Shown here piece after piece: positions 46,779 through 55,368 of a DNA stretch of 64,000 bases; position 1 is the first letter of the stretch; every line of letters starts with the position of its first letter. The notes beneath the pieces are model-generated. The model saw only the letters and a list, made by a program, of their open reading frames with translations, was not told where the DNA came from and did no database searches. The stretch is from Cystobacter fuscus DSM 2262. GTDB taxonomy: Bacteria; Myxococcota; Myxococcia; Myxococcales; Myxococcaceae. Made by a program: the position numbers and the translations under genes. The stretch covers positions 1 through 64,000 of the forward strand of contig NZ_ANAH02000075.1 of NCBI RefSeq assembly GCF_000335475.2, given 5' to 3'.

Positions 46779-47144
46779 TCACTCTCTCTTCTTGCGTCCA
46801 TCGACCTGCTCGTTCCGTTTCAATTCCTCGACAACCTTGTCCAACTCGTCGAAGCGTGCGTCCCAGAGCTGGCGGTACCTCTCGAGCCATGCCATCTCTT
46901 CCTCCAGTCGGCGCGGGCCGATCTTGCAGGTCCGCACGCGCCCGACCTTCTCCGTGATCACGAGCCCGGCCCGCTCCAGGACACCGACGTGCTTCTTCAT
47001 GCCCGTGAGGGTCATGTTGAACTTCTCGGCGAGGTCCGTGATCGAGGCCTCCGCACGCCCGAGCTGCTCCAGAACACCGCGTCGGGTGGCGTCGGAGAGC
47101 GCGGCGAACGAAGCATCGAGGCCGACATTTACATACTGAACCAT
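46779..47144 (-). CDS. ArsR-family winged-helix regulator
   Basis: 121 residues. FAALSDATRRGVLEQLGRAEASITDLAEKFNMTLTGMKKHVGVLERAGLVITEKVGRVRTCKI is a full ArsR winged helix without metal-binding cysteines (no CxC in the recognition helix), so it probably senses something other than metals. It precedes the SRPBCC gene by 10 bp; an ArsR-SRPBCC pair is a common conserved unit. Its start codon is inside a 20-bp perfect palindrome, strongly suggesting autorepression. Confidence 0.9.
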   Translation of the reverse strand: MVQYVNVGLDASFAALSDATRRGVLEQLGRAEASITDLAEKFNMTLTGMKKHVGVLERAGLVITEKVGRVRTCKIGPRRLEEEMAWLERYRQLWDARFDELDKVVEELKRNEQVDGRKKRE

Positions 47145-47154
47145 GTGGTTCAGT
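47135..47154. promoter_or_regulatory. 20-bp palindromic operator over the arsR start codon
   Basis: ACTGAACCATGTGGTTCAGT is perfectly palindromic (9-bp arms, TG centre) and contains the arsR ATG on the minus strand. A dimeric ArsR bound here would block transcription or translation of its own operon. Confidence 0.75.
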
Positions 47155-47344
47155 GTCTAGCACGCGGATAGATGGCACGCAAGGGCAGTTCGAGCGCGCG
47201 CTGCTTGAACAGCTCGCGGTGGTGCGGACGGGAGCCGCCCGAGCTGTGTGCCAGGCCCGTGTAGGGGGCCGAGCACCCCCATAGGGCACCCTGCTGCCCA
47301 GGCCGCCCTCCCATCAGGGCGCGGCAAGAGCCTGAGCTGGGCCT

Positions 47345-47650
47345 GTGGGTTGTCTTGAGCGCCTCAACACCACGCTGCCTGGGGTGGCCCTCGCGCCGGG
47401 GCTAGCCTCGCACCTGCAGTGGCCAGGCCCAGGTGCTTCAGAATCGCGCGCACCCCTCGTGCTCCCTTCACGTACGCCAACACCCTTAAGCCTGCCTCCA
47501 CACCTCACGCAGGCGAACACGTCCAACGCGAACGTCCTCCTCGGCCACTCTGCCTGGTCCACTCGCGGCGTCCTCTTCTTCTTCGGCTCCTTCCTGGCCG
47601 CTGCCTCAGGCGCCACGCTCGCCTCCTCCGCTCCTGCTTGGGGGAGCAGG
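47345..47650 (-). mobile_element. degenerate IS91-type transposase C-terminal remnant
   Basis: Reading leftward, the frame contains RRTFALDVFACVRCGGRLK, the zinc-ribbon-like C-terminal part of IS91-family transposases common in myxobacteria, then frameshifts; the final EHLGLP-type segment is recognisable in another frame. It aligns with the two 446-bp copies at 51416 and 53156 but is more diverged (about four fifths identical by eye). No N-terminal HUH catalytic part is present. Confidence 0.65.
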
Positions 47651-47869
47651 CGCAGCGTTTCCTACGGGACGCGGGTCTGGTCGTCAGGAGTGCGGGCTGC
47701 CGAGCATTCAGGACAGGTCTTCTTGAGCTGGAGGGGCGAGGAGCCGTCCCTGGATCCTGGCGCTGGTGGCGCTTTGGATTCTGGCCAACACGCCCGGTGT
47801 GTATGCCCTGCACCTTCAGCGGACCATCCCCACTGTAGCGCCTCGAAAGCGGCTGCAAGGGAGGGGTTC

Positions 47870-49351
47870 ATGCGGAGTTGGACACGGTTCGCGGGTGCGC
47901 TCGTGTGCGTCTGGCTGGCGGGGTGCGTCGAGTCGAAGACGGAAGAGGGGGGAGCGGAGGTCCCCGACACGACACAGGACTGCATTCCGACGAGCTGTGA
48001 TTCCGCTGGCGCGAGCTGCGGCCTGCTCGGGGATGGATGTGGTGGAACGCTGAACTGTGGAACCTGCGCCGCGGGGACGACGTGTGGCGCGTCGGGCGCG
48101 GCCAATGTCTGTGGGGCGGGCTCGTGCACGCCCAAGACGTGTGCCGAGCTCGACGCGCACTGCGGACAGGTGAGTGACGGCTGTGCCGCGGTGCTCGACT
48201 GTGGCCGGTGCGCGGCCGGGCAGAGCTGTGGCGCTTCCGCCGCGAACCAATGCGCCACGCCGCCGCCCGCCTGGGGAACGATCAGCTGGGTGGGGTTGGG
48301 CGGTCCGCTCGCCTACCGCTCCGTGACGGCCAACCCGGGGGGCACGCGCATCTTCATCGGCACGGCGAGCGGCGGCGAGGACCGGTTGCAGGCGCTCACC
48401 GCCGACAACACCCCGGTCTGGTTCCAGCCGTCGGAGATCGAGATCACCCAGCTGCGCATGTCCCCGGATGGCCTCGGTGTCTTCGCGACGGGCTATCCCG
48501 TGCGGGGCATGCCCCGGCCCGAGCTGACCTACCGCTACAGCCTCAATGGCGCGAATGTCAGCCTGCTCGGCAATTCCATCAGCGATGACTGCGGGCTCAA
48601 GGCCGCGGGGACGAACAGTGGCCAGGTGGCACTGCTCTCGACCTGTGCCTTCTACACGACGCTCCGGCTTCGCCCGAGCGCGACGTGGGAGTTCGAGCCC
48701 GAGGACACCTTCCGGATGTGGCGGGTAGCCGTCGATGGCCAGGGCAACATCCTCGTGGCCGGCTACACCACCGGGCCCACGGCGCTCGGGGACAAGCACT
48801 TCGGGGCGCAGGGCCAGCGGGGCCTGTTGGTGGTGAAGTTCAACCCCCAGGGCGGCGTGGTGTGGGCGCACGAGCTGATTCCCGAGGGCGGCGAGGCCCT
48901 GCCCAGCGCGATCGCCGTCTCGTCGCTCGGCACGGTGGTCGTGGCCGGCACCTTCCAGGGCATCGCCCACTGGGCGTCCAAGGATTACGACAGCGCCAAC
49001 GGCGCCACCTTCCTCCTGACGCTTGAGGCCAACGGGGCCTCGCGCTGGCTGCGCCAGTCCCGGGTGGCCGACGCGGTGATGGCGCTCGATCCCTCCGGAC
49101 GCGCCTTCCTCGCGGGGCGGGCGGCGGACTGCGCGGGCGGCATCCGCATCGAGGAGATCAACCTCGCGGGCGACCCGCTCGGCACCAAGCGCCTGGGCTG
49201 TGGGGGCAACCTGGCGGCGAGGGACGCCGCGGCGCTCGGGCACGACCTGGTGCTCCTGGGCGCCTATTCCGGCGCGAACGACTTCGGCAATGGGACGCGC
49301 ACGGACGCGGACGGCTCCGGGACCTTCCTGCTCCGGATGTCCGCGCCGTAG
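47870..49351 (+). CDS. Cys-rich lipoprotein with beta-propeller-like C-terminal domain
   Basis: 493 residues from ATG 47870 after GAGGGG. Lipobox VWLAGC. Residues about 35-130 hold two tandem Cys-rich modules ([29 protein letters not shown], then [24 protein letters not shown]) typical of myxobacterial surface lipoproteins. The remaining 350 residues have seven or eight repeats with GxxxVxG and [15 protein letters not shown]-type strands, as in SBBP/propeller domains. Probably an outer-membrane surface protein. Its promoter side abuts an IS91 remnant, and its 3' side a UvrA fragment. Confidence 0.8.
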   Translation: MRSWTRFAGALVCVWLAGCVESKTEEGGAEVPDTTQDCIPTSCDSAGASCGLLGDGCGGTLNCGTCAAGTTCGASGAANVCGAGSCTPKTCAELDAHCGQVSDGCAAVLDCGRCAAGQSCGASAANQCATPPPAWGTISWVGLGGPLAYRSVTANPGGTRIFIGTASGGEDRLQALTADNTPVWFQPSEIEITQLRMSPDGLGVFATGYPVRGMPRPELTYRYSLNGANVSLLGNSISDDCGLKAAGTNSGQVALLSTCAFYTTLRLRPSATWEFEPEDTFRMWRVAVDGQGNILVAGYTTGPTALGDKHFGAQGQRGLLVVKFNPQGGVVWAHELIPEGGEALPSAIAVSSLGTVVVAGTFQGIAHWASKDYDSANGATFLLTLEANGASRWLRQSRVADAVMALDPSGRAFLAGRAADCAGGIRIEEINLAGDPLGTKRLGCGGNLAARDAAALGHDLVLLGAYSGANDFGNGTRTDADGSGTFLLRMSAP

Positions 49352-49369
49352 GCCCCAAGGCTCGGGCGG

Positions 49370-49600
49370 CCGGGGACGAGCGCTCCCCGAGCCGCTGGCC
49401 CACGCGGTGCCGGCGCGACCTGGTGAGCACCTGGTGGAGGTAGCGCCCCGGTGTGGCTCTCCTTCACCTGGGCCACGTCCTCGGGGGTGCCCACGGCGAG
49501 CAACTGGCCGCCGACCGCGCCGCCCTCGGGTCCCATGTCGATGACCCAGTCCGCGCTCTTGATGACGTCCAGGTTGCGCTGGGGCTCTTGACGGCCCCTG
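49370..49600 (-). pseudogene. UvrA C-terminal fragment
   Basis: Minus strand: [20 protein letters not shown], then [19 protein letters not shown], the conserved end of UvrA (helicase-like ABC ATPase of nucleotide excision repair) after Walker B. An extra G in a GGGG run shifts the frame; the second frame gives [15 protein letters not shown], the expected last residues. Everything upstream of about 49600 is lost and replaced by IS-remnant sequence. A functional uvrA must be elsewhere. Confidence 0.75.
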
Positions 49601-49609
49601 CCGCGCTCC

Positions 49610-49665
49610 CAGAAGGGGCGCGGCAGGGGTGCTCTTGGCTGGGGCGGCTGGAGCCTCTACCCCAC
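49610..49665 (-). mobile_element. IS91-type element end fragment
   Basis: AGGGGCGCGGCAGGGG and CTTGGCTGG...GGCGGCT...GAGCCTC match the segment lying beyond the transposase stop in the copies at 51495-51545 and 53235-53285. Here that segment is fused to the UvrA fragment. Confidence 0.5.
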
Positions 49666-49692
49666 TCCCCCCCGCCATTCATTGCTCACGAA

Positions 49693-51315
49693 CTACCGGC
49701 AGGTGGTGTAGCTCGCCCACAGCGGCGAGCCGCTGGCGCTGTACACCACGAGGTTGCAATCCTGCTGCATCCACAGGGTGGCGCCCGCATTGTTCCCGGT
49801 GGTCGTATTCCAGAGCGCACTCATCGAGCTCGGATACAGCACGAGGTTTCCATCCGTCTGCATGACGAAGGTCGAGGTGACCTTGCCCCAGGTGCCCGTG
49901 TTCCAGAGCGCACCCTTCTGGTCGTAGAGCACCACGTTCCCGTCGGTCTGGTGGGCGAGCCAGAGCTTGCCGTCGCAAGACCAGAGCGTCTGTCCGGGCG
50001 CGAGCGCCTGGCCACTGCTCAGAGTCCCACAAGCGGGAGGCGGATTGCTGTAGAGCAGGCGGGTGGTGGAACCGCTGCCCGCGTTGCTCACCTTGTTGTC
50101 CGGGGAGTTGATGACAATCGCCGCGGCCACCGTGGCGGGAGAAGCGCCCGGGTTGCTCTGGAGGTACAGCGCCGCCGCGCCGGCCACGTGCGGGGAGGCC
50201 ATGGACGTGCCGGTCTCCGGCCGGGAGGTGCCGTTGAGAGCGGCGGAGACGATGTTGACCCCCGGAGCGAAGACGTCCAGGCAGGGGCCAAAGTTGGAGC
50301 CCTGATAAACCTGCGAGTTCCCGAGGAACCTGGAGTCCGTGCTGTCGACGGAGCCAACGGTGATGGCATCGGCGACACGCGCGGGCGAAATGTAGCACGC
50401 GTCAATGGTTGGGGAATTGTTGCCCGCGGCGACGACGATGGTGACACCCGCGGCGATGGTATTGCGCACCGCGGCGTCCAATGCGTCGTTGGTGGTGCCT
50501 CCCAGGCTCATGTTGGCCACCGCGGGCTTGACGTGATTGGCCGCCACCCAATCCAGGCCCGAGATGATGCCCGAGAGGGAGCCGCTTGCATTGCAGCCGA
50601 GGACGCGCACGGAGTGGAGCCGGACGCCCTTGGCCACGCCCCAGGTGGTGCCGCCCACCGTGCCGGCCACGTGCGTGCCGTGTCCATTGCAGTCAGTGGC
50701 TCCATAGCCATCGTTGATCGCGGTGAAGTCCCCCGAGGCCCGGCCACCGAAGTCCGGGTGGCTCGTCATGATGCCCGAGTCGATGATGTACGCATGCACC
50801 CCGGCGCCGGTGCCGTTGTAGCTATAGCTGCCGTTCAACGGCAGCTTGAGCTGATCGATGCGGTCCAGGCCCCACGTCGCATTGGACTGGGTTGCCATGG
50901 CGTGAACCTCGCCATCCTCCACCACGAAGTCCACTTCGGGCCTGGCCGCGAGTGCGCGCGCCGCCGCCTCGTTGGCCTGCACCGTGAAGCCGCGCAGCGC
51001 GTGGGAGTACGTCTGGAGGACGGTGGCGCCACGCTGGAGGGCGAGCGCCTGGGCGACCTCGGGAACCCTGGAGGCACCGAGGGTGGCGGCCTTCAGCACG
51101 ACGATGTATTGCCCGGGGATGGCATCGGCGGATTTGCGGAACTTGCCCCCGGGAGTGGAGGCCGCGTCAAGCGCGGACTCCTGCGTGCCGGTCTTCAGGG
51201 CGAGGTCTGCCGTCTGTCCCAGGTCCCCGGTGGCGTCGAGGGACGGGCTCCCGCATGCGGGCAGGAGGGTGAGGCCACCGATGAACATCAGGTTCTTCCA
51301 AGCGGGTTTATGCAA
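49693..51315 (-). CDS. subtilisin-like S8 serine protease lipoprotein with bulb-lectin tail
   Basis: 540 residues from TTG 51315, which has GGAG seven bases upstream; an ATG at 51288 is the alternative. Lipobox LLPAC, then an I9 propeptide (GQYIVVLKA...RGFTVQA), and the S8 domain with Asp179 (YIIDSGIMTSHPDF), His212 (NGHGTHVAGT) and Ser371 (GTSMASPHVAG). The C-terminal 110 residues form a B-lectin domain with three QxDxNxVxY motifs (QTDGNVVLY, QTDGNLVLY, QQDCNLVVY), which bind mannose. A secreted or surface protease that binds glycans, fitting a predatory lifestyle. Single gene; an IS91 remnant lies just upstream of its start. Confidence 0.9.
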   Translation of the reverse strand: MHKPAWKNLMFIGGLTLLPACGSPSLDATGDLGQTADLALKTGTQESALDAASTPGGKFRKSADAIPGQYIVVLKAATLGASRVPEVAQALALQRGATVLQTYSHALRGFTVQANEAAARALAARPEVDFVVEDGEVHAMATQSNATWGLDRIDQLKLPLNGSYSYNGTGAGVHAYIIDSGIMTSHPDFGGRASGDFTAINDGYGATDCNGHGTHVAGTVGGTTWGVAKGVRLHSVRVLGCNASGSLSGIISGLDWVAANHVKPAVANMSLGGTTNDALDAAVRNTIAAGVTIVVAAGNNSPTIDACYISPARVADAITVGSVDSTDSRFLGNSQVYQGSNFGPCLDVFAPGVNIVSAALNGTSRPETGTSMASPHVAGAAALYLQSNPGASPATVAAAIVINSPDNKVSNAGSGSTTRLLYSNPPPACGTLSSGQALAPGQTLWSCDGKLWLAHQTDGNVVLYDQKGALWNTGTWGKVTSTFVMQTDGNLVLYPSSMSALWNTTTGNNAGATLWMQQDCNLVVYSASGSPLWASYTTCR

Positions 51316-51415
51316 GGCGGTTCTCCAGTAGGACGTGTACCCCTCTTTCGTGGGGGAGCGGTCGTATGGCTCCCACGGAGCAGAGGGTGAGGGACGCGGA
51401 CGGGAAGCCCATGAG

Positions 51416-51862
51416 CCGCACGCCGGGCCGGCGCAGAAGCTTTTCATCTCCAGCAGACACACGCCAGCCCAGCCCAGCCGCCTTCCCAGGAGGGGCGCGG
51501 CAGGGGCATCAGGTCTCTTCGCTGGCTGTGGCGGCTTGAGCCTCAACACCCTGCGCCCTGGGGTGGCGCTCGCGCCGGGGTCAGGCTCGCACCTGCCGCG
51601 GGCAGTCCCAGGTGCTCCCAAATCGCGCGCACCCCTCTGGCTTGCTTCACGGCCCGCCAGCACCCGCCGCCTGCCTCCACACCTGACGCAGGTGAAGCCC
51701 GTCCACCGCGAATGTCCTGCGCGGCAGCCCCGCGAAAGTCTCCTGGCGGCGTCCTCTCCTTCCTCCGCTCCTGCCTCGCCCCTGCCTCAGGCGCCACGCT
51801 CGCCGCCTCTGCTCCTCCCTGGGGGCGCGTCACGCTCCTCTCCTCCGCTCCTGCTTGGGGGA
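51416..51862 (-). mobile_element. IS91-type transposase C-terminal remnant, copy 1
   Basis: About 447 bp nearly identical to 53156-53601. On the minus strand the end reads GVRAIWEHLGLPAAGASL to a TGA at 51543; upstream codons keep pieces of CGGRRRVLA-type sequence in shifted frames. Past the stop the copies continue for another 125 bp of shared non-coding end sequence. No catalytic domain, so it is an immobile relic. Confidence 0.7.
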
Positions 51863-51970
51863 ACCTCTGGCGGGGATGAGCGAGCCATGAAAGCACACCT
51901 CTCGTGGCCTGGCATACCTGCCAGCGGCGAGTCAGGCCTTCGGTCGAGGTGGATGAGGACCATGTTCGCC

Positions 51971-52921
51971 TCAATGGGAGAGCGGCCAAGCCTCCGCTTT
52001 GAACCACTCGGGATGATGAAGGGTGACATCCCCGCGGGAGCCAGGCGCGCCTTGGAGCTCGTGCCCAGGGAGCAGGGTGACTTCAGGCCGAGCCACCAGC
52101 AGTGCACGAACTTGATTGCGCACGTCAGCCGCGCGCTGGGAGTCCACCGCGACACGCTCCACGTCGTCAGAATGCAGCCATTCTCGGTGAACAACGGCAT
52201 CGCCGGTGAGGAGCACCGGCCCCCCCGGTAGGGCGAGGAGAGCCATGACGTCCTCCCGCGCATGGCCACCGCCACGCAGCAGCACGACGCTGCCATCTCC
52301 GAACAAGTCGAGCGAGGCATCGAAAGGCGGGAGGGCGCGCGTGTCGTGGAAGTCCACTTCGCGCCAACGAGGCGCCGACAGGCCCAGCACCTTGCCGGCC
52401 GTTCCCAGCCCACCGATGAAGGTCGCGCCCTCGAAGGACGCGGCGGCGCCAATGTGATCGTCGTGCAGGTGCGAGATGATGACCCATCGGGCGCGGGCTG
52501 GCTCCAGTCCGGCCTCTCGCATCTGTGCGTCGAGCGTCCTTCCCTCGCGTCCGCGGCTCTCGAAGAGCCAGCGCATCGGCACAGGCAGAGCGGACTCGCC
52601 CTCTCGGGCGACGGACGTGGAGAGCCCGCAGTCGAACACAATGAGCCCTTCTCGCGGATGTTCGATCACGAAGGCAGGAGCCGGCCGCCATGGGCGGTGC
52701 TCACCGACCAGGAGCGCCGACATGCGGTTCATTCCCGTGTTGAAGACGTGGAGCCGAAAACCGGCCACCGCCGCGGGCATCGGATAGGGACCGGGAGGCG
52801 GCTGGGCCCCACTCACGATAACGGGACGGTAAGGGAGCAGGACGGCTCCGAGCGTGACGAGCGCACCCGCACTCAGCAGGCCCAGCGCCACGAGACGGCG
52901 ACGTCGAAGACTCAAGGGCAT
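51971..52921 (-). CDS. exported MBL-fold metallo-hydrolase
   Basis: 316 residues with N-terminal anchor or signal (LVALGLLSAGALVTLGAVLL). Metallo-beta-lactamase fold: LIVFDCGLST, the zinc motif SHLHDDHIGAAASF, GGGHAREDVM, VLLTGDAVVHREWL and the final LLPGHE. Closest in layout to AttM/AiiA-type lactonases, which open N-acyl homoserine lactones, but substrate inference is weak. It lies between the two IS91 remnants, so may be cargo flanked by them, or a gene caught between duplications. Own promoter expected in 52922-53155. Confidence 0.85.
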   Translation of the reverse strand: MPLSLRRRRLVALGLLSAGALVTLGAVLLPYRPVIVSGAQPPPGPYPMPAAVAGFRLHVFNTGMNRMSALLVGEHRPWRPAPAFVIEHPREGLIVFDCGLSTSVAREGESALPVPMRWLFESRGREGRTLDAQMREAGLEPARARWVIISHLHDDHIGAAASFEGATFIGGLGTAGKVLGLSAPRWREVDFHDTRALPPFDASLDLFGDGSVVLLRGGGHAREDVMALLALPGGPVLLTGDAVVHREWLHSDDVERVAVDSQRAADVRNQVRALLVARPEVTLLPGHELQGAPGSRGDVTLHHPEWFKAEAWPLSH

Positions 52922-53155
52922 GGCCTCACAGTGCGGGAGATTGACATGGAAGTGCTCCGGGTGAAACGGGCCAGCTGGGCGTGCGCTCCTTCTGAGGTAT
53001 ATCCCTGCTCCCAGAACAGGACCACTCCGTGGTTACGCCTGGGAGACGGGCCGCATGTTGCTTCAGTGTGAGCAGGTGCCGGTGGCTCCCCCGAGGAAGG
53101 GTGTCAGACGATTCGTAGGAGACGAGGTGTCGGATCGAGTCCTTTGACACCTTCC
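52922..53155. other. intergenic region upstream of the MBL gene
   Basis: No gene supported. The right end carries TCGAGTCCTTTGACAC (53135-53150), identical to 16-31 at the left edge of the window and partly present at 2197-2206, each time beside a broken gene. A GTG-started frame on the minus strand (SKDSIRHLVSYESS) is not convincing. Confidence 0.3.
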
Positions 53156-53601
53156 CCGCACGCCGGGCCGGCGCAGAAGCCTTTCATCTCCAGCAGACAC
53201 ACGCCAGCCCAGCCCAGCCGCCTTCCCAGGAGGGGCGCGGCAGGGGCATCAGGTCTCTTGGCTGGCTGTGGCGGCTTGAGCCTCAACACCCTGCGTCCTG
53301 GGGTGGCGCTCGCGCCGGGGTCAGGCTCGCACCTGCCGCGGGCAGTCCCAGGTGCTCCAGAATCGCTCTCACCCCTGCTGCTCCCTTCACGTCCGCCAGC
53401 ACCCGCCGCCTGCCTCCACACCTGACGCAGGTGAAGCCCGTCCACCGCGAATGTCCTGCGCGGCAGCCCCGCGAAAGTCTCCTGGCGGCGTCCTCTCCTT
53501 CCTCCGCTCCTGCCTCGCCCCTGCCTCAGGCACCACGCTCGCCTCCTCTGCTCCTCCCTGGGGGCGCGTCACGCTCCTCTCCTCCGCTCCTGCTTGGGGG
53601 A
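53156..53601 (-). mobile_element. IS91-type transposase C-terminal remnant, copy 2
   Basis: About 446 bp, near-identical to 51416-51862, same orientation. It truncates the secreted-protein gene that starts at 53803: coding ends exactly where the shared sequence begins at 53601. The pair in direct orientation around the MBL gene could recombine. Confidence 0.7.
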
Positions 53602-53803
53602 GATCCTCGATGGCGCGCACCTGCTCGGGGTCCGTCACCGTCACGCTCGGGTTGGGACGGCCCGAGTACATGAGGAACGTCACGCGCAGGGCCTTCTGCG
53701 ATTGCTCGGCCTGGACGTCCGACGCGAAGACACTCGTGGAACCGCCGAACCCGAGGCTCAGAACACCGCACAGGAAGGCCGCTTTGAATGAATGGCGAGA
53801 CAT
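53602..53803 (-). pseudogene. N-terminal fragment of a secreted protein, cut by the IS91 remnant
   Basis: From ATG 53803: MSRHSFKAAFLCGVLSLGFGG...VFA is a signal peptide, followed by KALRVTFLMYSGRPNPSVTV and DPEQVRAIEDL, after which the IS remnant begins. About 67 residues are left. I do not recognise the family. The start lies 28 bp downstream of the LamG-type gene's stop, so both were one operon. Confidence 0.55.
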
Positions 53804-53830
53804 GTATTTTTCTCCCGGGTACTGGATGAC

Positions 53831-54499
53831 CTACTGGATGTTCTCGTGGCCGTGGCCTTCGGCGATGTCCGACCAGATCATGAAGAAGCCGCAGAACTGC
53901 GTATAGAGTCCCCGATTCGCGGTCCGCGGATCGGTAATCACATTGCCCGAGTTGTCGAGGTTCGTCGCGGGAGAGCCACCGGGCTTGTGGCTCCACGTGC
54001 CATTCTCGCCGAGCCGATACCAGTGATAGTCAAGCCCCGGCGCGACCACCAGGGCGGCGCCGCTCTTGAAGTTCAGGAGGGTGCTCGGGTCCGGGCTGCG
54101 CGAATGTGTTGGTGGCCTTGTTGTTGGTGTAGTTGTAGCAGTTGTTGCTGCCCTGCCGGTCGTTTCCATTCCAGTAGCTCGGCTCGAAGCTGAGCCGGCC
54201 CGGGTTCAGGACGTTCCACACCTCCCACTTGGACAGTGCGCGGTTGTAGACGAGGACCTCGTCGAGGCGGTCATTGAACCGGTAGTAGCCGCGGTTGTCG
54301 ATGATGGTCTTATGGACCGGGTCGTGTCCGTCATCCGGATCCACTCCGACAGCGTGAAGCATCCCGTGCCAAAGTTCAGCGACGAGGAGTTGTTCACGCG
54401 GATGTACTTGTCTCCAGACAGGTCCATTCCCGAGGAACTCCAACCGTAGGACGAGGCCCGACCGCCGTAGACGTTCCCCGTCTGCCCCAGTCCACTCGT
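53831..54499 (-). pseudogene. LamG-type secreted protein in three frames with internal deletions
   Basis: Segment 1 (54499-54322): YGWSSSGMDLSGDKYIRVNN...FGTGCFTLSEWIRM, the opening of a LamG/concanavalin-like domain. Segment 2 (about 54311-54090, different frame): KTIIDNRGYYRFNDRLDEVLVYNRALS, the close of the domain with its centre gone, then NCYNYTNNKATNTFAQPG. Segment 3 (about 54079-53831): GLDYHWYRLGENGTWSHKPG to ENIQ. In related proteins I recall, about 50 residues lie between segments 2 and 3. At least two indels and one larger deletion are needed. Confidence 0.6.
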
Positions 54500-54677
54500 G
54501 CCGACGCCCACGCCCGCTGTGGCGTCCTCTCCGATGGCTGTGGCGGCTCCCTCGACTGTGGCACCTGCCCCGCCTGCCAGCCCGAGGAGATGAATCGCTG
54601 CGGCGTCTGCATCCCCAGGTCCGAGGGCCGCTGCCCCGACAACGTCCACTGTCCCGCCGCCGCGAGCCCCCAGGGCC
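54497..54677 (+). pseudogene. Cys-rich lipoprotein module fragment, head-on to the LamG relic
   Basis: The plus strand encodes ADAHARCGVLSDGCGGSLDC, GTCPACQPEEMNRCGVC and later CPDNVHCPAA, matching the Cys-rich modules of the lipoprotein at 47870. There is no start codon and no remaining structure. Its left edge coincides with the lost N-terminus of the LamG-type gene, so two unrelated gene fragments were joined head to head there. Confidence 0.6.
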
Positions 54678-55343
54678 TCATCGCCGCTCCCCGGCGTCCT
54701 CCTGCCACAACAAGGGCCGGGTGAGCGCCCACAGCCAGATGGCCATCTCCTCGGGGGTGTGGCGCATGTCCTCCAGCCAGGACTCGAGCACCCCCAGATA
54801 TGCCGAGGCCAGGAAGCGGCTGCGGATGGCGAGCGGCGCACTGCTCACTTCCTGCCGGAAGTGCTTCTCGACGACGGGAGTCATCAGCCGCTCCACATGC
54901 CGCCGCAGGTACGTGTCGAAGCGCCCCGCCCCCGCCCGGCCGAACATGAGCCGGTAGAACTCCGCGTGCGCGGCGGCATGCTCGAACCAACGTACGAGGA
55001 GCTCCGGCGGCAGCCCCGGTGCCTTGGGCCACAGACCCTCGTTCCGCCGCGCCTCCGCGTCCAGCTCGTCCAGCACCTCCCGCATCGTCTGTACGAGCAG
55101 CTCCTCCTTGGCGCGATAGTGCAGGTAGAAGGTGACGCGGTTGACCCCGGCCCGTGTGGTCAGATCCCGCACGGTGATGGCGCCGAAGTCCCTCTCCCTC
55201 AGCAGGCCCAGCAGCGCGTCCCGCAGGACGCGGCGTGTGCGCCGCACTCGAAGATCGTCTTCCACCCGCCTGGACGACACTGGAGTGCTCCGTGTCGCTT
55301 TCGCGACGCCCCGCGCCCCGGTGTCCGTTGCTCTTTTCCTCAC
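54678..55343 (-). CDS. TetR-family regulator, divergent from the first P450
   Basis: About 221 residues from GTG 55343 (TTG 55361 is an alternative; neither has a strong site). The TetR helix-turn-helix is LRDALLGLLRERDFGAITVRDLTTRAGVNRVTFYLHYRAKEELL. The remainder is an all-helical ligand-binding domain (WFEHAAAHAEFYRLMFGRAG, FLASAYLGVLESWL). It starts about 25 bp from the P450 start on the other strand, so a single operator would control both genes. Confidence 0.85.
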   Translation of the reverse strand: MRKRATDTGARGVAKATRSTPVSSRRVEDDLRVRRTRRVLRDALLGLLRERDFGAITVRDLTTRAGVNRVTFYLHYRAKEELLVQTMREVLDELDAEARRNEGLWPKAPGLPPELLVRWFEHAAAHAEFYRLMFGRAGAGRFDTYLRRHVERLMTPVVEKHFRQEVSSAPLAIRSRFLASAYLGVLESWLEDMRHTPEEMAIWLWALTRPLLWQEDAGERR

Positions 55344-55368
55344 GCCCGCCGATTCAATCAACTACCGC

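Noticed and set aside
52262-53071. Plus-strand frame opposite the MBL-hydrolase gene
   Set aside because: Shadow; the minus strand carries the full MBL zinc motif and signal peptide.
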